DNA from: Dallia pectoralis
Lineage: Eukaryota > Chordata > Actinopteri > Esociformes > Umbridae
Assembly (NCBI GenBank): GCA_029465975.1
Contig: CM055749.1
Span: 16,247,470-16,311,469 of the forward strand
Direction of reading: 5' to 3'
Length of the DNA: 64,000 nt
Position 1 is the stretch's first letter, and each line of letters starts with the position of its first letter. The notes under the pieces were generated by a model. It was not told the DNA's origin. It worked only from the letters and a program-made list of their open reading frames with translations, and made no database searches. Both the position numbers and the translations under genes were made by a program. Of the stretch, positions 1 through 11,394 are shown in pieces.

Positions 1-67
1 TCAGTTACTTCCGTGTATAATAATTTTTCTACTGAGAAGAATTTTATATTCTGACAGGAATTGTTAA
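1..67 (-). repeat. Retroviral internal segment, inverted relative to 10477-10543
   Basis: This stretch is the reverse complement of 10477-10543 with only a few mismatches. It shows that the minus-strand retroviral copy at the left edge and the plus-strand copy further right belong to one family, lying head to head. The copy continues beyond the window. In the plus copy the segment lies 3' of gag; here it directly follows the microsatellite leader. Confidence 0.8.
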
Positions 68-760
68 AGTCACTCAGAGTGAGTGACTAAATGTGTGACT
101 GAGTGACTAAATGTTTGACTGAGTGACTAAATGTTTGACTGAGTGACTAAATGTGTGACTGAGTGACTAAATGTGTGACTGAGTGACTAAATGTGTGACT
201 GAGTGACTAAATGTTTGACTGAGTGACTAAATGTTTGACTGAGTGACTAAATGTTTGACTGAGTGACTAAGCGTGTATGCAATTGACTGAGAGTGTGTGA
301 ATGTCTAAGCGTTTATGCAATTGACTGACAGTGTGTGAGTGACTGAGAGTGTGTACAATTGACTGAGAGTGTGTGTGACTGAGAGTGTGTGCAATTGACT
401 GAGAGTGTGTGTGACTGAGAGTGTGTGCAATTGACTGAGAGTGTGTGTGACTGAGAGTGTGTGTGACTGGGAGTGTGTGTGACTGAGAGTGTGTGTGACT
501 GAGAGTGTGTGTGACTGAGAGTGTGTGTGACTGAGAGTGTGTGCGACGGAGAGAGTGACTGTGACTGAGGGAGTGACTGTGTGTGTGAGAGTGACTGTGT
601 GTGTGAGAGTGACTGTGTGTGTGAGAGTGACTGTGTGTGTGAGAGTGACTGTGTGTGTGAGAGTGACTGTGTGAGAGCGACTGTGTGTGTGAGAGTGACT
701 GTGTGTGTGAGAGTGACTGTGGGTGTGTCTAAGTGAGTGGGTGTGTCTATGAGGGTCACT
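61..760. repeat. Microsatellite array in the retroviral leader
   Basis: Positions 61-270 are an exact 20 bp tandem repeat built on gactgagtgactaaatg. This grades into gtgtgtgactgagagtgt units and then gtgtgtgagagtgact units up to about 760. Its complement matches the array at 8580-8925, which precedes gag in the plus-strand retroviral copy. The array is therefore part of the element leader and not chance simple sequence. Long ORFs here only reflect the repeat. Confidence 0.85.
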
Positions 761-2407
761 TACAACACTAAAAACTTAATACCACAACAGATACTCTTGA
801 AATACACAACTTATGTAACCCCACCGAGTTCTGTCCAGCAACAGAACACTCCCCGAATACTCCAAACGGAGAGAGCTAGTGAGTGTATGGGAAGAGCGAG
901 AGATACAAGGCCTAGATGCCTAGAAACAAAATGGCTGCCTGGTTACAAAATGGCTGCCTAGAAACGAAATGGACGCCTAGAAACAAAATGGACGCCTAGA
1001 AGCACATGGCATGAAATCTTTACTTTAGGCAAAATGTTTGGATCAAGATAACATGACTGTGGCAGTTGATATGTTTTCCGAATCACTCTACCAAGTGGCT
1101 AGAGGCCTGAACTAAATACACAATTTTACAACTTTAACCGTAACACAACCAAACCACAACAAAAGCGTCTCCACAACTCACAACTTGCTAAATTTCTTAC
1201 AATTACGCCTATGAACCACTGTTATACCTAGTCACACTATTACCATAATCAATATAAATTGTCGTATCACAAAATCAATATAAAACCAATACTGTCCTAT
1301 CACATAAAATATAAAACCGCTATTGTCGTATCACATAATCAATATAAAATCATTACTGTCATATCAAATAAAATATAAAACCGCTATTGTCGTATCACAT
1401 AATAAATATAAAATCATTACTGTCATATCACATAAAAATATAGAACCATTACTGTCGTATCACATAAAATATAAAACCATTACTGGCGTATCACATAAAA
1501 TATAAAAAAATATTGTCTTATCTCATAAAATATTATAGCAACCAGAACTAGTTACAATGCAATACAAGAAATTAGCAAATGTGCATCACAGTAGGGAAAA
1601 ACAGTAAGGTTAACAAATATATTAGCATTAGCTAATATACCATACAGTTAAACACACAATATAACATTAATGCTGCTGCAGTTTTCTAATGGAATGAAGA
1701 AGTTAGCCAATGGAATTAAACAGATTTCAGTTCAGAATTAGCTAATGAAAGTTTAAACACAACAGAATTTAGCTACTGGGTTAGCCTAATTAACAACAAA
1801 ACATGCGGTTTAGCAACACACAATTAGCAACACAGCCCATGCGTTTTAGCAACACACAGTTAGCACACACAGTTAGCAATACAGCCCAGGGGTTTTAGCA
1901 TTCACAACAGATAGCAAACAACACACGGTTAATGCAGTATGCAGTATTTAACTAGCACGAAATGATTATATGAATACAACAGCATACAGGCCTGCTGACG
2001 ATTAGCATCCAAGCAGACTTAGCTAAGGTATGCCTACACAGTTTGATAAAGGATTTAAGCACAATACACAGACTTAACAAACAAAATGGCACCGTTTAAC
2101 CAAAACCGCAGTCTCAAGGTACTCTTTTTTCTCTACGCCGCAGATCCGATTTTAAGTGAGTCAGTGCATTATAGTCAGTGCATTATTTTCAAATATGGTT
2201 GTGTAGTTTACCTTGCCTGGTGTCCAGCCGTGTCGCTTTCAGCCCTGAAGCACACAGAAACTTCTAACTATGGCGAAGTAAATCTTCGCCTTACCTCAAT
2301 TAGCTGATGCCGGCAGCTTCTGTGTATTCCAAGGCGAAGCGTTCACAATTGTCGGCCAGACGACTGCTCCGGATTTGAATTGAGTCACTTATTCCCCACT
2401 TCTACTG
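761..2407 (-). other. Untranslated leader of the minus-strand retrovirus
   Basis: I recognise no protein gene here. Short tandem repeats are visible: a ~19 bp unit around cctagaaacaaaatgg at 915-1010, a ~30 bp unit around gtcgtatcacataaaatat at 1260-1530, and loose ttagcaacacac repeats at 1800-1920. The stretch lies between the primer-binding site and the microsatellite, so it should be retroviral leader. The ORF at 2086-2307 has no family resemblance. Confidence 0.5.
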
Positions 2408-2425
2408 CTCAGCAGCGCCAATTTA
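2408..2425 (-). promoter_or_regulatory. Probable retroviral primer-binding site
   Basis: Directly after the LTR on the minus strand comes aaattggcgctgctgag. This starts with the TTGGCGC/TGGCGC type of sequence expected of a tRNA primer-binding site. The unrelated small LTR element at 55946-58228 has ttggcgctga in the same place. The tRNA was not identified. Confidence 0.55.
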
Positions 2426-2893
2426 TGGTAGAGAAATGAGTGTGAAATACACGAGTCGAACGGATTACCTTTACAGATGGTTTATTAAAATAATTTAACA
2501 CAACAATAAACTCTTTGCCCTGTCCTAAGTTCTACTCGCGCGAGTGGAAGCCAGAGAGAGAATTTGTGAGTGGGCTGCGACTTCTTTTAAAACCTCTAGA
2601 AAGCTCGTCCTAGCTTGTTCAGAAGCGCCTCCCAACTCAGGTGAAATACTTCTTCTCCTGTTACAAGCATGAACTACTCATTAACGCCCCTAATGGTCGG
2701 ATGACTAAAATACAGTTACTACTAACACACAGACTAAAAACCTCATACTAATAAATGTGAAGTTAAACAGAAAAGATAAAATGTAAACAAAATGTAAACA
2801 ATCAATGCTATAGAATACTAATGAGGTAAACAGAATATAAATATAAAAGAGATTAAGAAATATAAAATGTAAACAACCTGAAATTCTACCACA
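2426..2893 (-). repeat. Retroviral LTR (minus orientation)
   Basis: On the minus strand this begins TGTGGTAGAA and ends TCTCTACCA, a 468 bp LTR with TG/CA ends. An AATAAA signal lies near its end. Its last ~70 bp match the end of the LTR at 18448-18975 almost base for base, but the U3 parts have diverged, so the two are related subfamilies. A primer-binding site follows, so it acts as a 5' LTR of an element running left. Confidence 0.8.
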
Positions 2894-2944
2894 TATCTCT
2901 TGCGGAAACGTTCTAGCCTGCTGCGGTTGCTGTAGTTTCTGATG

Positions 2945-3505
2945 CTAATACCGTTGACTGTCTAGAGATTTTGGCAGCTGTTGAGGCTGCTGCTGGGGAC
3001 GATTGTGAATTGGGAACCAGCTCTCGAAGTTGCCTTGTGGGATAGGTGGAGCCGAATTGGAGTTTGTACAGAGCTGGCCCCCAGCCAGATACCGGGTATA
3101 TCTAGTAGGGGAGCTGCGTATTTTCTTGGGTTCCCACTGAGGCACACCAATGGAGCAGTTAGACATGACACTCGGCTGGTTGTATGGCGTTGGCCCTGCG
3201 GCGCTCATGCAATAACGAAACAACAGATATATGTAATATCTGGAGAGTTTGCGAGCGTCCAGTGCTATCTGATCATGAATAGGCATTTCGTGATACACCT
3301 TGCCACTGCATTCCATGAGATGGAGTGACTCCAGATCTGCTCTGGGTATGTACAACATATCGGCTCTCTGCCACATGTCTCGCAACAGCCGCAAGGTCAT
3401 CTGGAGAGAGCCTCCATTTTTGAAAGCTGTATCTTGCCACAACCCCGTAGCTGTAATGTGGCGTGATCGGAGAACACGATCTCTCGACGAAACGAACCGT
3501 TCATC
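2945..3505 (-). pseudogene. Herpesvirus-like gene fragment, unidentified
   Basis: An open minus-strand frame ends at 2945. It is confidently protein-like between about 3400 and 3180, with motifs YIPRADLESLHL and KVYHEMP, followed by a P/Q-rich tail (QQQPQQLP). A second minus frame at 3400-3505, starting at an ATG near 3505, also looks coding, so one frameshift near 3400 is likely. The fragment is divergent from the kinase gene that starts at 3567, with about 60 bp between them, which suits a compact viral gene layout. I do not recognise the family. The viral origin is inferred from the kinase neighbour and the dense coding. The LTR begins 50 bp beyond the stop. Confidence 0.45.
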
Positions 3506-3566
3506 TTCTATTTACTTTCCCAGAATCTGTTTTACTGACACGGTTGTCCGCGGAAAGCCTCAGTGG

Positions 3567-5804
3567 ATGCCGAATGAAAATGGCGCAGGTGAGGACTCAA
3601 CACGGGACCTCCAAAGGTTGCTGGATATGGTAGAGCGTTACAATCTGTATCACGTTAAGACTTTGCATTACAGCGACGTGCGAAGCGTAATGGAGTGGCT
3701 CGGGGTAGACCGCAACATTTTCCCCTTCAGACACGTCGAGGACACCGTAACAGAGCTCAATAGGTATTTTAAACTGCACAAGGCCAGAAGCGTCGAAGTG
3801 ACGAGTATCAACGAGGACCCTCGGATGGACGGGATAGATCGCCTCGTGGTACACATAAAACAAGACTGCAACTCGGTGATCAGTAGCTCTAAGTCTGATG
3901 CCGTGATACTGTTCCAGGTCATCCCATGCACCGCGAGTGCCCCATACTGTCAGGAGCTGATCAAGGCGATCAGGGACACACAGGAATTGTCACGAGGTTC
4001 CGGGCCCCCGGTATTCCCCACGTTCGCCAACTATCCTCATAAGTGCGGCGACCCCAACCCGCAGCAGGCACAGCCTGACATAGACGGCTTCATGCCCTTG
4101 AGCTACAAGACCACTGAACCCAAGGCACCCGCTGCGCTCATTGACAACTTTGGGCGTAGATACGACCCATTGCCGTGTACCGCGGAGGCCAACAATCCGT
4201 GGAGTGTCTACGCCGACACCGCGGCACATCGGGAGGGTAAATGCGAATTTGACATAGAGGAACTGATAACCACGCCGTGCAAGGTGGCAGGACGAGGAGG
4301 TTTCGGGGTGACAGTTTCGATCAACGATCAGCTAGTAGTAAAAACAAGCCTCTTCCCGGAAATGGTAAACTGGAGTGTTCCTTTCATCAATAAGGAATTT
4401 AATCGTTATGCGCACATCGCCACCCAGGTGGAGGAGATCATGATTGGGGTCTTAATCAAACACCCAAACGACCTGCGCACGCTCGTGGCTTTTGGTGCGA
4501 CATACCCGGATACCAATTGGGAGGCAGAGCCGTGCTCGTCATGGAGCGAGCTCTGTGCTCGCAGCAAGAGTTTAGGAGGCGCGTTGGGGGCGCATCGTTG
4601 GTACCCGCAGTCGAACTGGTCACCCTAAGTGGCCTTGATTACTTGACATCTAGAACCATTCAGCACAGGGACTTCACCTACAGGAACGTCTTGGTCTGTC
4701 ACCAGCCAGATAGACCCGTGGCTTTCAAGATCAGCGACTTTGGAACTTCGTGTAACTTCTCTACCCCAGATCAGCCAGGGGGTAACCGCACTAACATGGC
4801 TCCTGAAGTGCTGTGGTGCTTGAACTCGACAATCGGGAGCGACATTTTTTAGCTGGTACTTGGTCAAGTGGGAGCTACACAGCGACATGCCCTTGGCACA
4901 ATACACGTGGGGCGACCAAGGCTATTGCAAAAAGACATACGCTGAGAATCTATCCAACCTGGTTGGCGTTTACATACCGGAGAAGGATGAAACGTTCAAA
5001 TGCGGCTTCATGACAGCGATAAACGCTCGCGCACTACACGCGAAACACAAAGACTGAAGGCCTACCGTGCCCACGATACTGGCCAACCTCAAACACATAG
5101 GAAGGGACATAGCGGACAAACATTTTTTCTCCATGGGAGTGCTGTGCATTACGCTGTTCCCTCAAGAAAGGTGGTCTCCTTCCAAACTGCTGAACCTCGC
5201 CCGTTACCAGTGCTTGAGTCAAGATATCGGCGACGCTCAGCTGCCTTCCGCCAAGATGCCCTCGTCCATACAGGTGGGGGAGTATAAGCCGACCGACGAG
5301 GGCCTAACGGAGTTGGTGATGGCAAGATCTGTGACAAGCTCCCCGGTTACAGTGATCAAGTCTGACCTCAAAATGTACTACGGCATAGACATGTTCAGGT
5401 TGGCGCCCGATCTCATCCAGCCTTACAGCTGGTACTCCAATAAAGTCAAAGATTTTGACTTTATTGGAGGACGTATACAAGCGAAGGAATAATAAACGTA
5501 AGGCCTGCAACCCCGTTGACAAAGTCAGGTGCGTAAAGACCCCGTCAAGGATCACCGCAGACAATGGTTCTTTCGGGGTCTGCGGTCGAGAAAACTGGGT
5601 CCTCATCGACCCGTTGTCCCAGACGTGACAAAGACAATCAACCGAGATGACAAGCTGCTGCCCGTGCGACCCGGTGAGACTCATGGCACAGAAAGCGTGG
5701 TTGGAAACTGCGTGGCATCGGACGTGTCCCCGATCGATGTGAAAAACCTGCATTGGAACAACGACTTGGTCCAAATGCTGACCTGTAGCAACCTAGGCTG
5801 GTAA
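3567..5804 (+). pseudogene. Herpesvirus-like protein kinase, broken
   Basis: The protein kinase fold is readable across frames. The glycine loop GRGGFG and the VVKTS lysine segment lie at about 4290-4350. The catalytic loop HRDFTYRN is at 4663-4690, KISDFG at about 4728-4745, and the APE motif (MAPEV) at about 4795. All key catalytic residues are present, so it derives from an active Ser/Thr-type kinase. The likely start is the ATG at 3567; the longer frame from 3300 overlaps the divergent gene. Lesions: a frame change near 4520-4540, one in the T-run at 4846-4851, an in-frame TGA at 5055, a frame change at the 5435-5469 hairpin, and another near 5628. The last frame ends at 5804, about 12 bp before the inverted repeat. 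Assignment to an alloherpesvirus or Teratorn-like lineage is inference from context. Confidence 0.65.
5435..5469. repeat. Perfect 16 bp hairpin inside the kinase pseudogene
   Basis: The arm ctccaataaagtcaaa is followed by a 3 nt loop and its exact complement. Each arm carries AATAAA on its own strand. The reading frame of the kinase changes at this point. Confidence 0.9.
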
Positions 5805-5816
5805 ATGGAAAATCTG

Positions 5817-5882
5817 TCTCACCAGATTCTGAAACTGAATTTCAAGCACTGAATTTATTTGCATGCAAGATTCAGTGTCTAA
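5817..5882 (+). repeat. Left inverted repeat of the HECT/integrase unit
   Basis: About 66 bp starting tctcaccagattctgaaac and ending agattcagtgtctaa are matched in inverse orientation at 26772-26838 with one visible mismatch. Inside it, attcagtg motifs repeat several times up to about 5935. Outside it the match fades over ~20 bp (GGTA.TGGAA on both sides), so the exact terminus and target duplication are not resolved. Confidence 0.8.
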
Positions 5883-6646
5883 AAATTCAGTGTCAGAAAT
5901 TCAGTGCAAAAAAATTCTGTGTCAGAAATTCAGAATCAACATCCGGGATACCAAGGAAAAGCAATCAACTCTCTGTCTCAACTCCAACCAACATTCAGCT
6001 ACCAAGTTCCGGTTCATCAGTATTATTGACGCCGAAGAAAATGTCGGCGAGCGAAAATGATGGTACTGCGGTAAGTATAGGAACTCTTTCAATTGTCCTT
6101 TTGTGTCATGTGTTTTTGTATTATATGACACGTTGTACATTAACAAACTTTATTAGACGTTTGATTAGATGTTTACGCGGATTCTGTAATGAGGTGGCGT
6201 TCGTCAAAACTTGGTTAGCTTCACACATGGTTTATTGCCGCCAACTGTTTTTCCTGTATTTTAGATGATACTGCTACAATTTGAGATGTAATGATTGAGC
6301 TGCTGAATTGTAATATCGATATTTTTTATTCTGTTTTATTTGTCATGACAGGACAACTTTAATCATCTGAATATTGTGCAGTCAGCTAGGCGCCTATTGC
6401 ACCTGATAACGACATCGTCAGAAAGACATCTGGGGAGGGTCGATACTGACGTCCCGAGTCCAAATAACGGGTTTAGTATTAAACTTCAATTCATGTACAT
6501 ATGGCTAATTTGAACTTATTCATTTTAGACTTATTTACGGATAATAATTATTCTTGGATACAATCTTGCAGAGAACCTAGTAGGGGAGGGCACACTGGCA
6601 CCGGGCTTCAGCAAGAAAGACCATCAGTTCAGATGGAAATGACCAG

Positions 6647-8266
6647 GTAAAGACTTTTTTAACCCTTGTGTGTTGCCCTATCTGCAGTATCTCTCTCTGT
6701 GGTGAAATTCAGAAATTCGTTAGACCCAAGAAGTAGTGCAGATCAATCAAGGTTTTATTAAACTGTTTTCATCAAAACACCATGGGTTTATTTATGCTTC
6801 TGTGTGCGTGAAGGATCTCCAAAAAACGAACAATTCAAGTGGCATTATATGGCTCTTAACCGCGCCCGCACCGGCGCGGTTCCCCTCGGAACATCACGGC
6901 TGTGCAAGTCGAGATACAATGTTATGTGGTCTCACTGGGTCTATTTTTCTCAAAAATAGAAACATTATTAATTGTGAATTTCAAGGAAGCATAGTGTCAT
7001 CAATAGTGTGTCAGTGAGCATATTTCCAGTGTGACCAAGGTCTTTTGCTGTGAACAGCAAAGTAATTTAAGGTAAAGCGGTAAATTCCACTACATCTCCA
7101 TGGACTAACCAGGTCCAACTCCGCTTCGCTTTCAAAGCAAACCGGCCACTATGCTGCTGGCAATGTGACATTTGTTTCTGAAGAGAAAATATTTCATGGG
7201 TTTTGAAGGGCTAAGTGACTGCCTATGTACCTTTTCTGAAGTACAGTGACATGTTTTTTCAATACTAATCTCTCTGGATGAGAGTACCACACATGAAGAG
7301 GTAACATGTCATGAGTTATTTAGGCTAGCTGAACCAAAAAATTGAAATCCATATGTTATGTATAATTGTCTGATATGCTGTGAATTTCATGAAAACAATC
7401 ACTTTACTTAATTGTCGGCACACATAAACAGATCTCAAATAGCTGTAATGTGCAACCATAGATGCATACATGTTTCCTAAAGTATGATGGAGATTATTTT
7501 TAAGATACCTTTTATATCCGATGTACCTGACAGAATTAGAAGTCCAGATATTGCATAATAAGTGAATCTATTCATTTTAGTGCTGATTACATTCTCTTCC
7601 AATGGGAACACAATTTGAATTCATAAAATGCTACCGTGTTTAAGAGTATTAACATTAAATATATACTGTCGTGGAAATTTAGACTTTAATCGCTGAATTC
7701 GAACTTAAAGTAAGACGCATGAGAGTATGTTACAGTTGACACTTTTAACTGGTTTAATTGCAATTAAGATAAACGAAGAAACCGTTTCTCAAGTACAGGT
7801 GATAGCATTTTGGATTGATCAAATCAATCCCTATAGCAAGCTTAAAGAATAGGGTTGAGGAAAGCCTTCACACAGTGCTGTGTTCGGACTGACCCAAATG
7901 AGTACATATCCATTTATGGTGAGACACATGTAAACCCATACAGACAGTCCATCACAGGTAAGGTAATCAAGACATCTATTTCTAGCATTGGGCCTCTCTT
8001 AAGACATACAGATATCATCCCTGTTCCTCCCCAGTATAGCTACAAGGTTCTGAGCATCCCTTTCTTTGTGCCTTTTGGCCTAAATAACATCTATGAGACT
8101 TACATGTTACTAAGCTTCTTGAATGATCATAAAATTCCATAATAATACAAAAAAAATCCCCATGATTTGCTAGTTCATCTTGCAGTGTAATAAATGCTAT
8201 TTCTGATTTACATGATGAGTGTTGACTGTCTTGGAGCTTTGACTCTTAGAATTGTTTTGCTTTCAG
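6647..8266 (+). other. Intronic stretch of the HECT gene
   Basis: This lies between the exons ending at 6646 and starting at 8267. Small ORFs exist (6736-7017 and 7855-8142), but I recognise no family and see no clear exon. The sequence is AT-rich and not obviously repetitive. Confidence 0.5.
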
Positions 8267-8579
8267 TTATGTGAGGTCGTAAAAGATTTATTCCCAAAAC
8301 TGGGATCAGTGACCGGTGGGTGGCTGGTTTACAAATCATCAGGTAGGCCGACAAAGGTTTCTGTGTTATTGTGGCTCATTCATAGTAAAGCAGCTGAACT
8401 GCACATTATCCAAAGCACACTGTTACCTTATTCTAACAGATGGTACACTATACGGACTCAAAAAATTGATCAGTTAATTTGTTGTGTTTACTTATACTGC
8501 TGCTAGTATCATGTAATAACTTCTGGTTGTTTTTCTCCTGGTCGGTTAATAGCGTAATAGTTAGCTAGTATCACGTTGT

Positions 8580-8925
8580 ATAATTGTCTCTCACACACAC
8601 ACACAGTCTCTCTCACACACACAGACACTCAGTCAGTCACTCACTCTCACACACATAGTCACTCAGTCAGTCACTCACTCTCACACACATAGTCACTCAG
8701 TCAGTCACTCACTCTCACACACATAGTCACTCAGTCAGTCACTCACTCTCACACACATAGTCACTCAGTCAGTCACTCACTCTCACACACATAGTCACTC
8801 ACTCTCTCATTCACACACACACACACAGTCACACAACTCACACACACACTTAGTCTATCACTCAGTCACTCACACACACACTTAGTCTGTCACTCATTCA
8901 TTCACACACACTTAGTAAGCCACCC
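8580..8925. repeat. CA-rich microsatellite ahead of gag
   Basis: The core (about 8620-8800) is a 34 bp tandem repeat containing actcactctcacacacatag. Simpler cacacactta motifs follow it. It is the complement-equivalent of the array at 61-760 in the other retroviral copy, so it belongs to the retroviral leader. Confidence 0.8.
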
Positions 8926-8931
8926 TACAAC

Positions 8932-9845
8932 ATGCAGGCTAATACAGAAACTCAGGACGGCAAACTATTCACAGTGTTGAACAGGGAACAGTGGGACAAA
9001 CTTATTAAACTACAGATAGCAGTAGACGAATTCACCCAGGCTATGACCAATTGGCAACCTATGGAAGCTGCCAGCAGTGACCAAACTGAACCAGATTTCA
9101 GGACAGTAGATGACCTTACTCAGGCCCTGACCCATTTGCAAACTACGGTGGTTGACAGTAATACCACGTCATTAATGGGAGAGGAGATGGTGGACGCGTT
9201 GACGGCCAGTGGTGTGACTGAAGGCACTCAGCTGTTTTATGGTCAGGACGATCGATATCGCAATCCCCTGTGGAGGTCTCTGAGACCAACCCGAGCCTCC
9301 ACCCTAACAGAACACTGTGAGACCCGGCTCCATGAACAGACCCAGCAATGGCTGGACACTGCTACTGAATCAGTGAGAGCTGAGTCTTTGGGTCAGTTGT
9401 CACTGATTCAGTAGCAGTGACAACTGACCCAAAGACTCAGCTCTTCCGAGGGGCAGTGGTGGACACCCCTCCTAGAGGCATACAAAGCAAACTGGCCAAC
9501 GTTCCAGGCTTGGACATGATGTCCATGGGCAGAAACACTAAAGCCCACCAAGAGACCAAGAAGGCCCTGGATAAACAAGGAACTGAAGTCACCAGAGAAC
9601 TGTCCCAAACCAGCCTTGAGCAGACCAGGAAACAAAAAGGGATGCGTGTTGTGAAGTCCAGTCCTGAAGACAGTGATGAGGCCAGAAGTCATGGCTACGC
9701 CCAAAAACGCTCTGACACTCCTAGTTCAGCACCAGCCGTTGTAGAGAGGCGTAATGGCATTAATTGTTGGGGCTGTAGGCTAGTGGGGCATGACCGTGTG
9801 AACTGTCCAACTAATCCGTGGCCAAATACCAAGAGATCATACTAG
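8932..9845 (+). pseudogene. Retroviral gag, split by an inverted duplication
   Basis: The first frame (8932-9414, 160 codons from ATG) carries the N-terminal part. A second frame (9417-9845) carries the C-terminal part, ending in a single retroviral zinc knuckle CWGCRLVGHDRVNC (CX2CX4HX4C), which packages RNA in nucleocapsid proteins. The change of frame coincides with the palindromic duplication at 9357-9443. The protein is short for a gag. It lies just after the leader microsatellite, as expected. No capsid motif is clear to me. Confidence 0.65.
9357..9443. repeat. Interlocked perfect inverted duplications in gag
   Basis: Two perfect inverted pairs overlap. One is 29 bp (9377-9405 with 9415-9443). 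The other is 19 bp (9357-9375 with 9401-9419). The order is A, B, then complement of A, then complement of B, and the second pair shares bases with the first. This pattern is typical of template switching. It places a stop at 9412-9414. Confidence 0.9.
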
Positions 9846-11394
9846 GAGACTGAGGAGGGTCCCGCTTGAGGTCAGCTTGGCAGTAGACAGTGAGGTAGAA
9901 CCGTTAATAGATTGTAAGGTTAAAATGCTCGATTGATTTAAAACCTTCATGTGTTTCACTGACACTATCACATACATGGGTTTGTACATATATAGATGTA
10001 TTCAGATGATGCCTCGGATGTGGTTATTTAGTTCTGGCTTTGTGTGTGCATTTATGATGGTGATGAGAGGGGGAGTTGTGGTTGACGTTGATTGAGTTGG
10101 GTTAATATAACTATATTTCTAGGTTGTCTTGGATTTGATTGATTATTTCATCTTATAAGATAGCGCTGTGTTTACAGAAGGTGCTGCTTGTGTTTTAAAG
10201 AACAGAGCCTGTTGATTAAGTTAAAAGTATTGATTCCATCGTGGTTCTTTTTAGTTTACTGTCTACAGTTGCGTGACAAGGTAAATATATAAAGAATTTT
10301 CTTCCAATAGAGAATTGTTTTCCACACTATTATTGAGTGCCCGGGTTAATCTATTTGTTCCATACTACATACTACTATCTATAGTTTTGAGCGTTGAGAC
10401 AACATTCTGTGACATGTTTTTGATATTCAATCATAGAGTATCGATTGGTTTAATTGGATCAACATTAGAAGAGACGTTAACAATTCCTGTCAGAATATAA
10501 AATTCTTCTCAGTAGAAAGATTATTATACACGAAAGTAACTGGATTAGTTTTAAAATAATAACTACATACATGCAGATAGAGTCTTTCTAAAATAACCAT
10601 AGGTTAAAAGAAACAGCTTACCGTCTGAACAGTCCAATAGTAATATTTTAGAGAGGATAATAACATCAAATAGGTTTTCAGAGACAGAGTACAACAGAAT
10701 TACAGCAGAATGAGAAAGGTTAAATTAAGGTGTGCTGCCGTAGCCATGTAATAGATTTAGTTTTATACTCACCAAGCTAAACTAGACTAATGGAGCAATT
10801 AATTTAAGAACATAGGATCTAGGTATATGAAAATAATTCAGGTGTGATCTAAGTTAAAGACAGTAAAATCCATTCTACACACACTCAATATACAATACAT
10901 TATTACAAGTTGAGTACTAAGTAACTATCTGCAAATAGAATAAACAGCAACTAAAAGTTTAGGGATGTCTCGTTGTGTTGGGTAGAAGTAAATAGTGATA
11001 GAACGTTCTGTAAAGTATGATAAGGTGAGCATGAGAAAGTGTTAAAGTAGAGGTCTAATGAGTGACAAGGGAAGGGGGTTATCTGCCCCCAGGAAGTAGG
11101 AGGAAAGGTTTATGAAAGTTGAAAAGGTTGGTGACAAGTCAGGTCAATGTTAGGAGACTTTAATTGGATAATTGCTGTGTTGAGATAATTACTTACTATA
11201 TCATAATACATAGGTTTAATAGGATAGAGTAGATCAGGAGATACGGATAGAGGTTGGTAGGTAGCAAATCATTGTTGTCATAGTGGCAGCAAGAGGGGGT
11301 GATCATGTAGAGGGGGTATGGACAAAAGTGATTATTAAAGCGCACTGCATGACATTTGAATATTTCGGAGCCCGAGAGGTTCTATTGCAAATTT
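9846..11394 (+). other. Eroded pol region of the retrovirus
   Basis: No long ORF and no recognisable protease or reverse transcriptase motif is present. The segment 10477-10543 is shared with 1-67, so at least this part is genuine element sequence. The rest is AT-rich and decayed. Confidence 0.45.

Noticed and set aside
313..759. 148-codon minus-strand ORF of Ser/His/Thr/Leu repeats
   Set aside because: Pure translation of a microsatellite; no protein family.
3300..3566. Upstream extension of the kinase ORF to 3300
   Set aside because: It overlaps the divergent minus-strand gene, whose translation looks more protein-like there; the ATG at 3567 is a better start.
5304..5774. 156-codon minus-strand ORF opposite the kinase end
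   Set aside because: The plus strand shows coherent coding in this stretch; the minus frame looks like its shadow.
7855..8142. 95-codon ORF in a HECT intron
   Set aside because: No recognisable motif and no clear splice sites; left as intron.
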